This document shows, one piece after another, positions 28,297 to 37,800 of a stretch of DNA of 64,000 bases (within the stretch, counting starts at the first letter, position 1; each line of letters begins with the position of its first letter). Source of the stretch: Humibacillus xanthopallidus (GTDB lineage Bacteria; Actinomycetota; Actinomycetes; Actinomycetales; Dermatophilaceae); the NCBI RefSeq assembly GCF_006716675.1, contig NZ_VFPM01000002.1:372001-436000 (forward strand), written 5' to 3'. The position numbers and the translations under genes are program-made. Below the pieces are notes generated by a model. It was not told where the DNA came from. It ran no database searches and saw nothing but the letters and a program-made list of their open reading frames with translations.

Positions 28297-28692
28297 ATGG
28301 CAGACCTCGAGCTGAACGGCACGCTGGACCTGGTGGGTGCGGTCGAGCTGACCGCGGATGGCGGCAAGGTACTCGTCAACACTGTGGAGGCGCTCGTCGA
28401 GGATGCGAGCGGCACAGCCCCTGCGCCAGTCCCACTTCCCCAGCCGTCATCCCCAGCCGATCAGAGCACCAACGTCAAGTGCGTGAAAAGCCTCGGCGCC
28501 GGCGTCACCGCGGGTGGCAAGACCGTGGTCACCACGGGTCTCGTCCTGCAGGGCATCTGGCCGGGAATGATCATCCGCAGCACCCAGAACCAGCGGGTCA
28601 CGGCGAACATGCTGCCGATCAATGTCAAACAGGACACGGCCGTCATCTTTCCGAGCGGCAGTTCGGTACCCATCGACACGACGGGCCAGTGA
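28297..28692 (+). CDS. Small beta-rich baseplate-region protein, possible spike tip
   Basis: The 131-residue protein begins MADLELNGTLDLVGAVELTADGG, continues through a Pro/Ala linker, and ends in beta strands (GKTVVTTGLVLQGIWPGMII, DTAVIFPSGSS). It follows the spike gene by 11 bp and has GGGGAGG upstream. The position and the all-beta pattern would suit a PAAR-like tip or a spike cap, but the expected PAAR His/Cys metal ligands are not evident. I do not recognise the family. Confidence 0.5.
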   Translation: MADLELNGTLDLVGAVELTADGGKVLVNTVEALVEDASGTAPAPVPLPQPSSPADQSTNVKCVKSLGAGVTAGGKTVVTTGLVLQGIWPGMIIRSTQNQRVTANMLPINVKQDTAVIFPSGSSVPIDTTGQ

Positions 28693-28714
28693 TGGACGGA
28701 TCGGGAGGTGACCG

Positions 28715-29542
28715 ATGGCTGTGGTGCCGTTGAGGATCCAGTCGCCGATGCACGGCACCGTCCTGGTCGGTCCAGAGGCGGACGCGGTCATCTTCCGTGC
28801 GGTGCTGGAGGGTGGAGCGCCGTCCGAAAGCCTGTTCGTCCGTTGGTACTCCTCGCTTCCGGCCACGCCCGGCGAGCCACCGAAGCCGTCCGACCCCCCG
28901 ACGGCGCAGGATGTCGACAAGTTCGCGCTTCAGACGCAGCTCGACTGGGTCGAACCGACGTCGCTGGAGTTCGTGCATCCGCTCCTGGTGGGTTCCCAGT
29001 CGATCACCGTCGCGGTCAAGGACCAGATGGGGGACGACGAGACGGCGCTGAAAGCCGTTCAGGCCGCGGGCACGGCGGGCGGGGGCCCGATGAGCCCGGC
29101 GCCGTGTGTCGTCCACGTCCTCCTGGCGAGCTCCAGGGTGCCTGTCCCACCGGCGACCCAGGGTGCGGTCGTGCTTGCGAAGCGGAGTGAGGGCCTGTGG
29201 GCGGAGGCGCCGCCGACCTGGAAGGACGACGACGTCAACCGGTTCCGCTACAGCTGGACGTTCGAGAAGTCCGGCACCGCGATCGTGCTCGACCCGAACC
29301 CGACCGCGCTCGAGTTCCAAGATCGCAAGGACGCCCAACCACCACGGGTCGGCTTCACCGAGATCCCGGCGACACCTGCCGTCCCCGCAGTTCCGCCTTC
29401 AGTGCCTGCAGTGCCCGACGGCGTCTACACCCTGACGTTGCGGGTGGTGTACGCGCCGGACCTCGCGGCTGCGGAGCTGGACCCGAGCGTGAGGGTCCGA
29501 AAGCACGAGCACGTGCTGCACAACGTCGAGGTGAAGACATGA
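28715..29542 (+). CDS. Unrecognised beta-sandwich-like protein of the particle operon
   Basis: The 275-residue protein (MAVVPLRIQSPMHGTVLVGP) looks like one or two Ig-like beta domains: alternating strands such as AVIFRAVLEGG, SLFVRWYSSLP, RFRYSWTFEKSG and GVYTLTLRVVYAP. A Val/Pro repeat (TPAVPAVPPSVPAVPDG, about 223-239) lies before the last strands. The ribosome site GGGAGG is well placed for the start at 28715. Such domains occur in carbohydrate-binding or adhesion appendages of baseplates. No catalytic motif is seen. Function is unassigned. Confidence 0.55.
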   Translation: MAVVPLRIQSPMHGTVLVGPEADAVIFRAVLEGGAPSESLFVRWYSSLPATPGEPPKPSDPPTAQDVDKFALQTQLDWVEPTSLEFVHPLLVGSQSITVAVKDQMGDDETALKAVQAAGTAGGGPMSPAPCVVHVLLASSRVPVPPATQGAVVLAKRSEGLWAEAPPTWKDDDVNRFRYSWTFEKSGTAIVLDPNPTALEFQDRKDAQPPRVGFTEIPATPAVPAVPPSVPAVPDGVYTLTLRVVYAPDLAAAELDPSVRVRKHEHVLHNVEVKT

Positions 29543-29567
29543 CCTTGGCGTCCAGAAGGAGGCGGCG

Positions 29568-29984
29568 ATGACCGACGCGCGACGCTTCGGGGTGGACATC
29601 GAGCTGGCCCCAACGGCCGGCGGGGTGCGCGATGCCCGGGCCAGCCAAGGCGGTGACCTGGGCGTGGTGCGCGACGCGGACGCCGCGGTGCAGGGCCTGA
29701 CGATGAGGCTGCTGGTGCGGCGCGGCGAGCTGGCCCCGCTCGGCTGGCCGGACTACGGCTCGCGCCTGCACGAGCTGATCGGCGAGCCCGACGTGCCGCG
29801 TACCCGGTTGCGGCTGGCGCAGTACGCCCGGGAGGCGGTGGCCGCCGACTGGCGGGTCGACGACGTCACCGAGGTGACCGTCACGACCGACCGGCTGGAG
29901 GCCCGAATCGCCTTACAGGTACAGCTCGTCGGCGAGCCGGCACCGCTGAGGCTGGCCATCGCAGTCCCGCTCGAGCCGTCGTGA
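29568..29984 (+). CDS. Baseplate wedge protein (gp25/gpW-like)
   Basis: The 138-residue protein matches the short gp25 fold: an N-terminal DIELAPTAG strand, the conserved central LLVRRGELAPLGWPDYGSRLHELIG (read as two adjacent motifs), and the C-terminal RLEARIALQVQL. gp25 belongs to the inner baseplate and helps start sheath polymerisation; it is a core marker of contractile injection systems. The start at 29568 follows AGGAGG. The next gene (gpJ-like) begins 10 bp after its stop. It has a TTA codon (29913). Confidence 0.88.
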   Translation: MTDARRFGVDIELAPTAGGVRDARASQGGDLGVVRDADAAVQGLTMRLLVRRGELAPLGWPDYGSRLHELIGEPDVPRTRLRLAQYAREAVAADWRVDDVTEVTVTTDRLEARIALQVQLVGEPAPLRLAIAVPLEPS

Positions 29985-29994
29985 GGGAGCCGTC

Positions 29995-31725
29995 ATGATC
30001 GATCCAGGGAACCCGTTCCTGCAGGACCGCGACTTCGCGACGCTCGTCGAACAGCTGCAGGAGAGTGTGCTGAACGGGGTCACGCACGAGGCGACGACCC
30101 GCTTCGTGTTCGACCCCGAGATCCGGGTCTACGACCTGCCGCAGGGGGACACCGCGGTCGTGCGGGTCAGCGGGCTCCTTCGTGGCGGTCCCTTCGACTT
30201 CGTCGCGGGCGATGACTACGACGCGGGGCTGTCCAGGGTGGTGTGGCGGATCGACGCCAAGAACCGCCCAGACCCTCAGACCCAGCTCGTGGTGACCTTC
30301 GCGTACAAGGACATCCCCTCTGGCCTGCGGGACGTCGGTCCCGGCAGCGTCGTCGGCACCTTGCTCCGAGCGTTCGGCCGCGAGCTCGCGCTGCTCCACC
30401 AACAGGTCAACGAGGCCTACCGGCGAGCGTTCCTGGACACCGCGTCGGGGGTCGCGCTGGACGGCGTGGTGGCGCTGCTCGGCGTGACACGAAACCCGGA
30501 GCAGCGGGCCACCGGAGCGGTGACCTTCACGCGCAGCCAGACCACGCGACAGCTCATCGTGCCTGCCGGGGTGATCGTGGAGGACGCCGCTCAGCGGAGC
30601 TACCAGACCACGGCGGACGCCGTCTTCGCCGAGGGCGAGGACGAAGCGGACGCTGCCGTGCGTGCCGTCGAGGCCGGCCCGGGTGGCAACAACGCCCAGA
30701 ACGCCCTGACGGTCATGCCGACTCCGCCGACCGGGGTCGTCGGCGTCACCAACGACGAGCCCATCACCGGCGGGCTGGCAGAGGAGCCGGACGACGCGCT
30801 ACGCGAGCGGGCGCGACACTCCCTCGATCGAGTCGGAAGCGCGACGTCCACCGCGCTCGAGGCTGCGGTCCGCGACGTCGACGGGGTCGAGGACGTGGCG
30901 GTGATCGACCGTTCGGTCGATCCGACGGTGCCGCTCGGCGAGGTGCGAGTCCGGTTCTCCGCCAACGGGGTCGACAGCCGCCTGGCTGAGATCCATACCG
31001 CGGTCTCGCGGGTCGTCGAGGCGACGAGGGCGGCGGGGATCAAGGCGATCGCGGAGACAGTGGAGCAGGTCACCATCGCCGGCAAGGTCATCGTCGTCGG
31101 AACTCAGGACGGTGCAGCGGCGGGTGCTGCGGGATACCGAGACGCACTCGTGAAGGCGATCAACGGCGCCCGGATCGGCGAACCGCTCTCGACCCGCAAG
31201 CTCGTCGCGATGGCGTTTGCCCAGCCTGGGCTCACCGATGTCCTGGAGGCTCAGCTGGAGTTCACGCGCGGTCGGCCGCCGAACACCGAGTCCGACGACG
31301 TGGGCGACCTGTTACCCGTCGGCCACGCCGAGCACACGGTCGCCGGGGAGATCACCGTGGTCCCGGTCGACGGGCTCCGCGGCGACAAAGCGGTGAAGGT
31401 GGGAGACGAGGTGCCGATCGGCGTCCGACTGCTGCACGGCACCTCGCCGCTGAGGTTCTCGTCGGTGAAGGTCCAGGTACGCGTCGAGGTCCGGGCCGGG
31501 CTGCTCAGCACGCCGAACCAGCCGCCCGAGGTTGTCGCGGATGTGGTCAAGGAGGTCTTTTTCGACCAGTCGGAGCTCGCCGTCCTGACACTGACGGCAG
31601 GGTCGGGTGCGGACCAGGACCTGCATGGCTTCGACCCGACCAAGCACGCGACCGCGGCCCACGCGACCCTGACCGTGGTCGGCTCCTCCGTGCCGGCTGG
31701 CACCGCCGACCTCACGCTGGGCTGA
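29995..31725 (+). CDS. Baseplate J-like protein (gpJ/gp6/Mu gp47)
   Basis: The 576-residue protein has the baseplate-J layout: an N-terminal arm (VNEAYRRAFLDTASGVALDGVVALLG), GAVTFTRSQTTRQLIVPAG, the conserved AVEAGPGGNNAQN, and ITGGLAEEPDDALRERAR with VGSATSTALEAAVRDVDGV after it. These proteins dimerise around the hub to form the inner baseplate ring. The C-terminal 150 residues add beta-rich material. It starts with GGGAG about 6 bp upstream and lies 9 bp before the next gene. One TTA codon is present (31312). Confidence 0.92.
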   Translation: MIDPGNPFLQDRDFATLVEQLQESVLNGVTHEATTRFVFDPEIRVYDLPQGDTAVVRVSGLLRGGPFDFVAGDDYDAGLSRVVWRIDAKNRPDPQTQLVVTFAYKDIPSGLRDVGPGSVVGTLLRAFGRELALLHQQVNEAYRRAFLDTASGVALDGVVALLGVTRNPEQRATGAVTFTRSQTTRQLIVPAGVIVEDAAQRSYQTTADAVFAEGEDEADAAVRAVEAGPGGNNAQNALTVMPTPPTGVVGVTNDEPITGGLAEEPDDALRERARHSLDRVGSATSTALEAAVRDVDGVEDVAVIDRSVDPTVPLGEVRVRFSANGVDSRLAEIHTAVSRVVEATRAAGIKAIAETVEQVTIAGKVIVVGTQDGAAAGAAGYRDALVKAINGARIGEPLSTRKLVAMAFAQPGLTDVLEAQLEFTRGRPPNTESDDVGDLLPVGHAEHTVAGEITVVPVDGLRGDKAVKVGDEVPIGVRLLHGTSPLRFSSVKVQVRVEVRAGLLSTPNQPPEVVADVVKEVFFDQSELAVLTLTAGSGADQDLHGFDPTKHATAAHATLTVVGSSVPAGTADLTLG

Positions 31726-31734
31726 GGCGCCGTC

Positions 31735-33222
31735 ATGCCCGACAAGACTTCCCGACTCGAGGCGCTCCTGCCGGACGTGTATGCCGCCCGGTACGGCCAG
31801 GGTGCCCTGCATCGTCTGGTGGACTCCGTGGGCTCCGAGCTGGCCCTGGCCGACGCGGCGATCAAACAGCTGCTCGTCTCGCACTGGCTCGACCATGCCA
31901 AAGGTGGCGCCCTCGACGGTTTGGCCGCCACGTTCGGGGAGCGTCGTCGTCGGGTGGGGGGTGCCCCCGAGAGCGACGAGGCGCTGCGTCAGCGGCTGCG
32001 GAGTCTCGTCGCACGGTTCAAGGGCGGTGGAACCGTGGCGGCGGTCAAGGGCGCGGTGCGGTCTGCGCTGGGGCTGCCGTACGACCTGACCGAGCTGCCC
32101 GTCCCGCCCACGCACCCGCTCGTCGCCGCCGTGGACGCGCTGGTGGACCTCACCGAGTTCGCACCGGTGCCGACCGTGCAGCGTCAGTCGGCGTCGACGA
32201 TCCACGTCGAAGGCGACCGCAACCGGCTCGACCTGCCCGTCGACCTGCCCAGCGTCCAGCCCGGCCTGCCCGTCGTGGAGCTCGCAGTCACCAGCGGAGT
32301 CGCGCGAAACATCTCCGTCGAGGTCGACGGCACGGACGAGGGCATCCAGGCCGCCGAGGACCTCGCCGTGAAGCCGGGGGAGCGGCTCGTGCTCAGCACC
32401 GTCCTCGAGGTCTTCGACGCCCAGCTGATCGGTCCCACCGGCCAACGCACCGTGAGCCACCTGTTCACCGCGCTCAGCGGGGGGCCGCCCCAGATTCCGT
32501 TGATCCCGGTCGGGGCGAGCACGTGGATCTTCCGGGCCGGCAGCGGGTTCACGGCGCGGAAGGAGACCCCGCCCGCGGTCAGGCCTGGACCTGTCGCAGG
32601 CCCTGGCCCTGCTCCTGGTCTACCGGGTCTACCGGGTCTACCGGGTCTACCGGGTCTACCGGGTCTACCGGGTCTACCCGGGCCGCTGCCAGGAGGTCCG
32701 CGGCGGGGTCGCTGGAGCGCGTTCGACGTCGACACCTTCGACCTGCCCACCTTCGACGTCCAGATCAGCTGGACACGATCGACGCCGCTCACCTTCGACG
32801 TGACGGTGCCGTACTTCCTCGCGGAGGCCGTCAAGCGGCTCCGTAAGGACCTCGGCTTCGAGGGCCCGGTCTTCACGCACGAAGGCCTGCCACGGGAGCA
32901 GATCCAAGCCGTCGTCGATGCCACGCGAGCAGCCGGGGTCCAGGGGCGGGTCCGCTTCTCCGTCACGCTGCCCCCCGTCGAGCCGCCGGAGGACGAGCCG
33001 TCGCCGCCCGCCGAGTCGCTGCGGGACTGGCAGGACGTACGCGAGCGGGTCACGCTGCAGGGCGTGCTGACCACCGACGAGAGCGAGGACGCGGTCGAGT
33101 CGCTGTCGGTCGGCAGCGTCAACGCGATCGCCCACGACCACGATCAGGCCGAGACGGTCACGCTCGGCGGCATCTTCAACGTCGCGACCTTCGACCAGCG
33201 CCCATGGGGGTTCCTGGAGTGA
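31735..33222 (+). CDS. Baseplate gpI-like protein with PGL tandem repeat
   Basis: The 495-residue protein starts with the tail protein I pattern: LEALLPDVYAARYG, HRLVDSVGSELALADAAI, and SDEALRQRLRSLVARFKGGGT followed by VAAVKGAVRSALGL. The gpI family links the J ring to fibres. Its middle carries a (PGL)n stretch (about 293-316), collagen-like but without hydroxyproline potential, and the C-terminal half (about 320-495) adds beta and acidic regions that may bind fibres. The length exceeds that of phage gpI (about 200), so the C-terminus is an island-specific extension. Confidence 0.82.
   Translation: MPDKTSRLEALLPDVYAARYGQGALHRLVDSVGSELALADAAIKQLLVSHWLDHAKGGALDGLAATFGERRRRVGGAPESDEALRQRLRSLVARFKGGGTVAAVKGAVRSALGLPYDLTELPVPPTHPLVAAVDALVDLTEFAPVPTVQRQSASTIHVEGDRNRLDLPVDLPSVQPGLPVVELAVTSGVARNISVEVDGTDEGIQAAEDLAVKPGERLVLSTVLEVFDAQLIGPTGQRTVSHLFTALSGGPPQIPLIPVGASTWIFRAGSGFTARKETPPAVRPGPVAGPGPAPGLPGLPGLPGLPGLPGLPGLPGPLPGGPRRGRWSAFDVDTFDLPTFDVQISWTRSTPLTFDVTVPYFLAEAVKRLRKDLGFEGPVFTHEGLPREQIQAVVDATRAAGVQGRVRFSVTLPPVEPPEDEPSPPAESLRDWQDVRERVTLQGVLTTDESEDAVESLSVGSVNAIAHDHDQAETVTLGGIFNVATFDQRPWGFLE
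32614..32676 (+). repeat. 9-bp in-frame tandem repeat encoding Pro-Gly-Leu
   Basis: One imperfect unit (CCTGGTCTA) is followed by six perfect CCGGGTCTA units (32623-32676) inside the gpI-like gene. Being in frame, copy changes lengthen or shorten the PGL linker without frameshift. Identity between copies suggests recent expansion. Confidence 0.93.
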
Positions 33223-33292
33223 ACAACACAGCAGTCCCGGCTCCGGCGCGCAGCGCCGTCGTCGTGCCGGGCCCGAGCGAGAGGCGGACACG

Positions 33293-33775
33293 ATGAAGGA
33301 CCGGATGGACATGGCTGGGCAGCTGACCCTCGTGCTGCGCGACCGCAGCGGCGCGGTCGTGCTGGAGCGAGGTCAGCCGAACCGGATCGTCGCAGGCGGT
33401 CGGCGTCTCGTCGCCGAGATGTTCGCCGGGCACACTACCGGCGCACCCCGAACGCCCGTCAGCACCATCGCGGTGGGCACGGGCAGCACCGCCCCGACGG
33501 ACGCCGACACGATGCTCGGTGCCCAGCGCGGCGATCGGATCGCGATCACCAAGGTCGACTACGGCACGTTCACCGACCCCGGCTCGAAGGTCGACCGCGT
33601 CCGCGTCCAGCTCAGCGCACTGCTCGACTTCACCGTGGCCAACGATCCCGCCACACCGTTGCGCGAGGCCGGGCTCTTCAACGACGCCAACGTCCTCTAC
33701 AGCCGCGTCGTGTTCCAACCCGTGACCAAAACTGACACGTTCCAGCTCACCCTGATCTGGGAGATCGTCTTCTAG
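33293..33775 (+). CDS. Tail-associated protein of unknown function
   Basis: The 160-residue protein is beta-rich (GQLTLVLRDRSGAVVLERGQPN, VSTIAVGTGSTAPTDAD, LREAGLFNDANVLYSRVVF). The last motif resembles the C-terminal pattern of phage tail-fibre or collar proteins in which an EAGLFD/N turn precedes strands. It lies between the gpI-like and fibre genes, which suggests a fibre connector. The start is taken at 33293; in-frame ATGs at 33305 and 33311 are alternatives. A 70-bp gap separates it from the preceding gene. Confidence 0.6.
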   Translation: MKDRMDMAGQLTLVLRDRSGAVVLERGQPNRIVAGGRRLVAEMFAGHTTGAPRTPVSTIAVGTGSTAPTDADTMLGAQRGDRIAITKVDYGTFTDPGSKVDRVRVQLSALLDFTVANDPATPLREAGLFNDANVLYSRVVFQPVTKTDTFQLTLIWEIVF

Positions 33776-33784
33776 GAGGACCCG

Positions 33785-34828
33785 ATGCCGTTCAACGAAG
33801 GACACCAGAACCCTGGCAATCCCATCCCGTCCTCGGGGTGGAACAACATGGTCGACGAGATCAAACGACTGGGCGCCGCCAAGCTGGACACGGCCGGCGG
33901 CACCGTCACCGGGCCGCTTGCCCTGCAGCAGTCATTCTCGGTGACGGGAAACGCGACGCTGGGCGCGGCGGCGGTCGGTGGCACCCTGACCGTGGCCGGA
34001 GCGGCGACGCTGGCCAGCGCCAGCGTCAGCGGCGGCGTGAACGTCCAAGGGGCGGCGTCGGTGTCGGGGACCGCGACGCTGGCTTCGGCGCGCGTCGGTG
34101 CCGGCGCCGGGGGGCCGCAGGACACCTTGGATGTGGTGGGGATCATGCGGGTGGGCATGCCCGTGAGCTTGCCCACACCCCCGGGGGGAACGATGAATGC
34201 GCAACTGAGGTTCACGTCCGGATGGACCACGTTCCCCGACAACGCCAAGGGCCAGTCAGAGATCAGCAACGACGTCGTGGGCTTCAAGCGTCTGATGATC
34301 GTCGGGAACAAGTCCAACACGCGGCCGGATAACCCCAGGCTCGTGGGTCTGTGGGACACGGTCACGATCGGCAACGACGGCACCTCGCTCGGCAAGCTGG
34401 AGGTGAACGGCCAGTCATGTGCCCGGTCGTTCTGCAATCTGTCGGACGGCCGGCTAAAGTCGGACCTCGCCCCGATCGCGGATTCCCTGCAGCGCGTCTC
34501 CCGGTTGAGAGGTGTGAGCTTCCACTGGCGCGACGAGGCCGCTGGCGAGCAGGCGCCAACCGCCGGCCCCGGGACGGCACCGGGCGCGATCGCGCCCGGG
34601 CCGCACGCCGCGGCCGAGGCGACCGCCCACCTCGGCGTCGTCGCACAAGAGGTCGCCGAGGTATTCCCCGAGCTCATCTCGACGATCGGCGAGCAAGGGC
34701 ATCTCGGTGTCGACTACAGCGGGCTCACGGCCGTACTCCTCGAGGCTGTCAAGCAGCTCGCAGCGAGCAATGACGAGCTGCGCCGGCGGGTCGCTGCACT
34801 GGAGGCGACGGACACCCCCGCGGCATAA
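33785..34828 (+). CDS. Tail fibre with intramolecular S74 chaperone domain
   Basis: The 347-residue protein begins with a short attachment part and a fibre shaft of Ala/Gly/Val/Ser repeats (GNATLGAAAVGGTLTVAG). The C-terminus is a peptidase S74/endosialidase-type chaperone: LSDGRLKSDLAPI, LRGVSFHWRDE, HLGVVAQEVAEVFPEL, GVDYSGLTAVLLEAVKQL and a final coiled coil. The Ser-Asp of LSDGRLKSD fits the autocleavage site that releases the chaperone after trimerisation. An Ala/Pro/Gly insert (about 258-280) interrupts the domain. This is the likely target-binding fibre. It starts after AGGAGG at 33775-33780 and ends 33 bp from the convergent lanB stop. Confidence 0.88.
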   Translation: MPFNEGHQNPGNPIPSSGWNNMVDEIKRLGAAKLDTAGGTVTGPLALQQSFSVTGNATLGAAAVGGTLTVAGAATLASASVSGGVNVQGAASVSGTATLASARVGAGAGGPQDTLDVVGIMRVGMPVSLPTPPGGTMNAQLRFTSGWTTFPDNAKGQSEISNDVVGFKRLMIVGNKSNTRPDNPRLVGLWDTVTIGNDGTSLGKLEVNGQSCARSFCNLSDGRLKSDLAPIADSLQRVSRLRGVSFHWRDEAAGEQAPTAGPGTAPGAIAPGPHAAAEATAHLGVVAQEVAEVFPELISTIGEQGHLGVDYSGLTAVLLEAVKQLAASNDELRRRVAALEATDTPAA

Positions 34829-34861
34829 GGGCATCCATCTCGTCGCCCGCTGCGCGATACG

Positions 34862-37800
34862 TCAGTCGCGCGGTGGCGCCGCCGCGAGCGACGCGAGCGT
34901 GCGCCGGAGTAGTCCGAGGACCAGTCTCTCGGTGTCCCGGTCGAGGCCCCACCGGTTGGCGTGCAGGTGCACCAGGCTGTGCGCCAGGTCCGTGACCGGC
35001 ACGGAGGCGGCACCCGAGGCGTGCATGGCGGTCAGGCGGGCGGCAAGCGGCGCAACAGTGTCCGTCATTGTGCAGAGCACGGCCTCCGCGGCACCCCCCA
35101 GGTCCGGGGGCGGCGGGCCTGGGGTGGCGCTGAGCAGGGTCCGCAACGTGAGTTTGCGCTCACGGAAGGCGGCTCCCGACAACTGGGGCGGCGGCGCTGC
35201 CGCGGCACACCAGGCCAACCGCTCGGCGGCGTCGAGGCCCAGCGCGGCCAGCAGCCGATCGGTACTGAGCACGGCGAGCTCGAGCCGACGCCCCGCGTCC
35301 GCCGCGGTCGGGGGCAGCTGACCCAAGAGGGCGGCAACCGCTGCGCTGTCGGCGCCGAAGATTGCCTCGGCCACAGCCATCGCGGCGGCCCCGCCGTATC
35401 GCTCGAGCTCGCGCTCGTAAGTCTCTATCGTGAACCGGCTTCGCGCGCCGGTAGCAACAAGCCCCGCCGCCCACATGGCCAGTCGAGGCAGTGCCCCGGC
35501 GAAAAGCCGATTCGGATCCCCGTGCAGTCGCAGCCGCAGGTGCGGCTCGGGGTCGGCGTAGCGGAGGAAGAACCAGCTGTCGGCGTCCCGGGCGTCGATC
35601 AGCTCGCCCACGAGGCGTCGGATCGGTCCGGTGAGCACGGCGTCTGCGCCGGTCGACGGCCCGTACAACTTGACAAAGAGCCAGTCGCTGCCGGGCGGCC
35701 GCAACCGCCGGGCGCCTTCCGACGTCGGGTCGGGGTAAGTGGGCTCGGCGGTCGCGCCGGCGTCGGTGCTCTCGACTCTGGTGGTCATGTCGCGGACAGC
35801 GACTCGGGGTCTCAGGATCATGGGCACCACGAGCTCGCTCATGTACCGTCCTCCCGGGCCGGCGAGCCAGGCACCGTCCGCGCCCGGGAGCGCCTCCTGC
35901 AGGAGGACCCACCCGGCCAGCCCGCGGGGGTCGCCGCGGGTCAGCTCCGCCCGCAAGAGGTCGGCGTGCGCCCGTTCGTCGAGGTCGAGCAGCAGCCGGT
36001 TGTCGCCGGCAGCGAGGTAGACGTGCTGAGGCACATTCCATGCGTGCCTCCAGCTCTTGAGGGTGTCAGCAAACCCGTCGCCATCGTCATCGGCCGCGAG
36101 CAGGCGTCGGAGCCGGTCCCGGGGCCATCGCCATTGGGCGGGTTGCAGCACAATGCGGTCCACCCGCACCCGCGGAAGGAACGGCTGCCAGGCGGCCGCG
36201 CCCCAGTCAAATCCATGCAGCATGGCGACGCCATCGAAGCCGAGCTCCGAGAGGATCCTGCAGACTGCGGGCGCGCCGGCCACGTTCAGCATGTGACCGG
36301 CGCACACTCTGATCTCGCAGGCACCGTCAACCCACCACAGCCTGAGCCGGCCGTCGCGGACACAGACCGCGATCCGATCCGGCGCTATGACGCGGTCGGC
36401 CGGGACACCCGCCGTCACGCCAACCGGGATCTCGAAATCGCGAACGACCGGCCGGACGACCACGTTCGCGCTCCGATGCCGTGCGGGCACGTAGACGAGT
36501 TCGGCAGTCAGCGTTGGATCGACGCGTTGCTCGGCCGCGGCCATGAGTGCCAGCGCGTTGCGGGCATCCTGGCCGAGCAGGTCGGCGAATCGGGCCAGCC
36601 CGCGCCCGGCCGCGTGTCCACCGAGGTTCGGCCCGACCACGAGCTGGTAGTCGCCCCGATCGATGGCTGTCGGGTCCGCTGCGGACAGGAGGACACTCAG
36701 CTCCAGCGACACGGCCAGCCGAGCCGGGTCCGGTGTCCAGGTGCTCAGGGTCTGTAGGTGCTCCTCGGTGAGTGCGATCTCGAGCGCGCCGTCGCGCAGG
36801 GCTCCCGCGGACAGCTCGCGGAGCAGTGCCTCTCGGGCGGATGCGAAATAGCTGGAAGGGCTCGGCCGGGCCATGGCGCGGTCCTCCGGTAGGCCGATGC
36901 CGAACCTTGGGTCGATCAGCTCCAAGAGCGGAACTCGGCGGTGGGGGCCGTAACGTGTCAGGAAGTCCGCCCGGTAGGCGGCGAGGTGGGCCGGGCCGTG
37001 CGGGGCTGGGTGCATGCGGAGAAGGAGGTCGACGGCGCGAGCGGCGTCGACCGCCACGAGGTGGCCGACGTGACGGCCGGCAAGTGGCAGTGCGGCGTCG
37101 ACCTGGATGACGTCGTCGCCGCGCTGCGCGGGCGCATGCAGCTCGCGCAGCTGTGCACGAGCCGCACCCAGCGTCTGGGGAACGCCGGGGTCACCCGGCG
37201 CCATTCGGTCGAGTGCCTCGAGCCGCTCTAGCGCAGAGGCCAAACCCTCGGCCGCCCCCCGCGTGGCAGCCAGTCCGGAGAGTTGGTGAAGCGCGCGGTG
37301 GACGGGGTCACCCGTCAGCATTGGGCGCAGGTCGGTCAGGAGCAGATCGTGCCGGCAGAGGTCCTCGACCAACGTTTCGACACGGTCGGGCGTGGCGCCA
37401 TCCGTGGCCGACAGGAGCGCAGCGCACAGGGCCGAATGGTCGATGGGTTGGCGCGCCAGCGCGAGGGCCCGCACGACGGCGCCGGTCGCGCGCACCGAGA
37501 CATCCGGCTGTCCCGCGCGGCCGCCGGTACCGCGGTCGGACAAGTGGATCCGGCCGTTGCGCTCGAACGCGCTCGTGTTGGCCACCAGTCGAGCCTGAGC
37601 GCGGGTGACGGGATCGGCCTCCAGGGCAAGCACCCAGCTCGTGAGCCAGCCCATGTCGGGCCGTGACCGGAGGCGTCTTGGGATGTCGGCTATCTCAAGG
37701 TCAGTATGGACGTCCCAGCCGGCCAGGCCGACGGCGGCGAAGAGTCCAAACGGCGTCGGGCGCGTGGACATCCGGATGGAGTAGCGCAGTGTGGCCGCGG

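Noticed and set aside
32614..32676. CRISPR or regulatory repeat
   Set aside because: It is a 9-bp in-frame coding repeat (PGL), not an intergenic array.
12259..34828. Intact prophage
   Set aside because: No capsid, portal, terminase, integrase, repressor or lysis genes were found; only tail-type genes are present.
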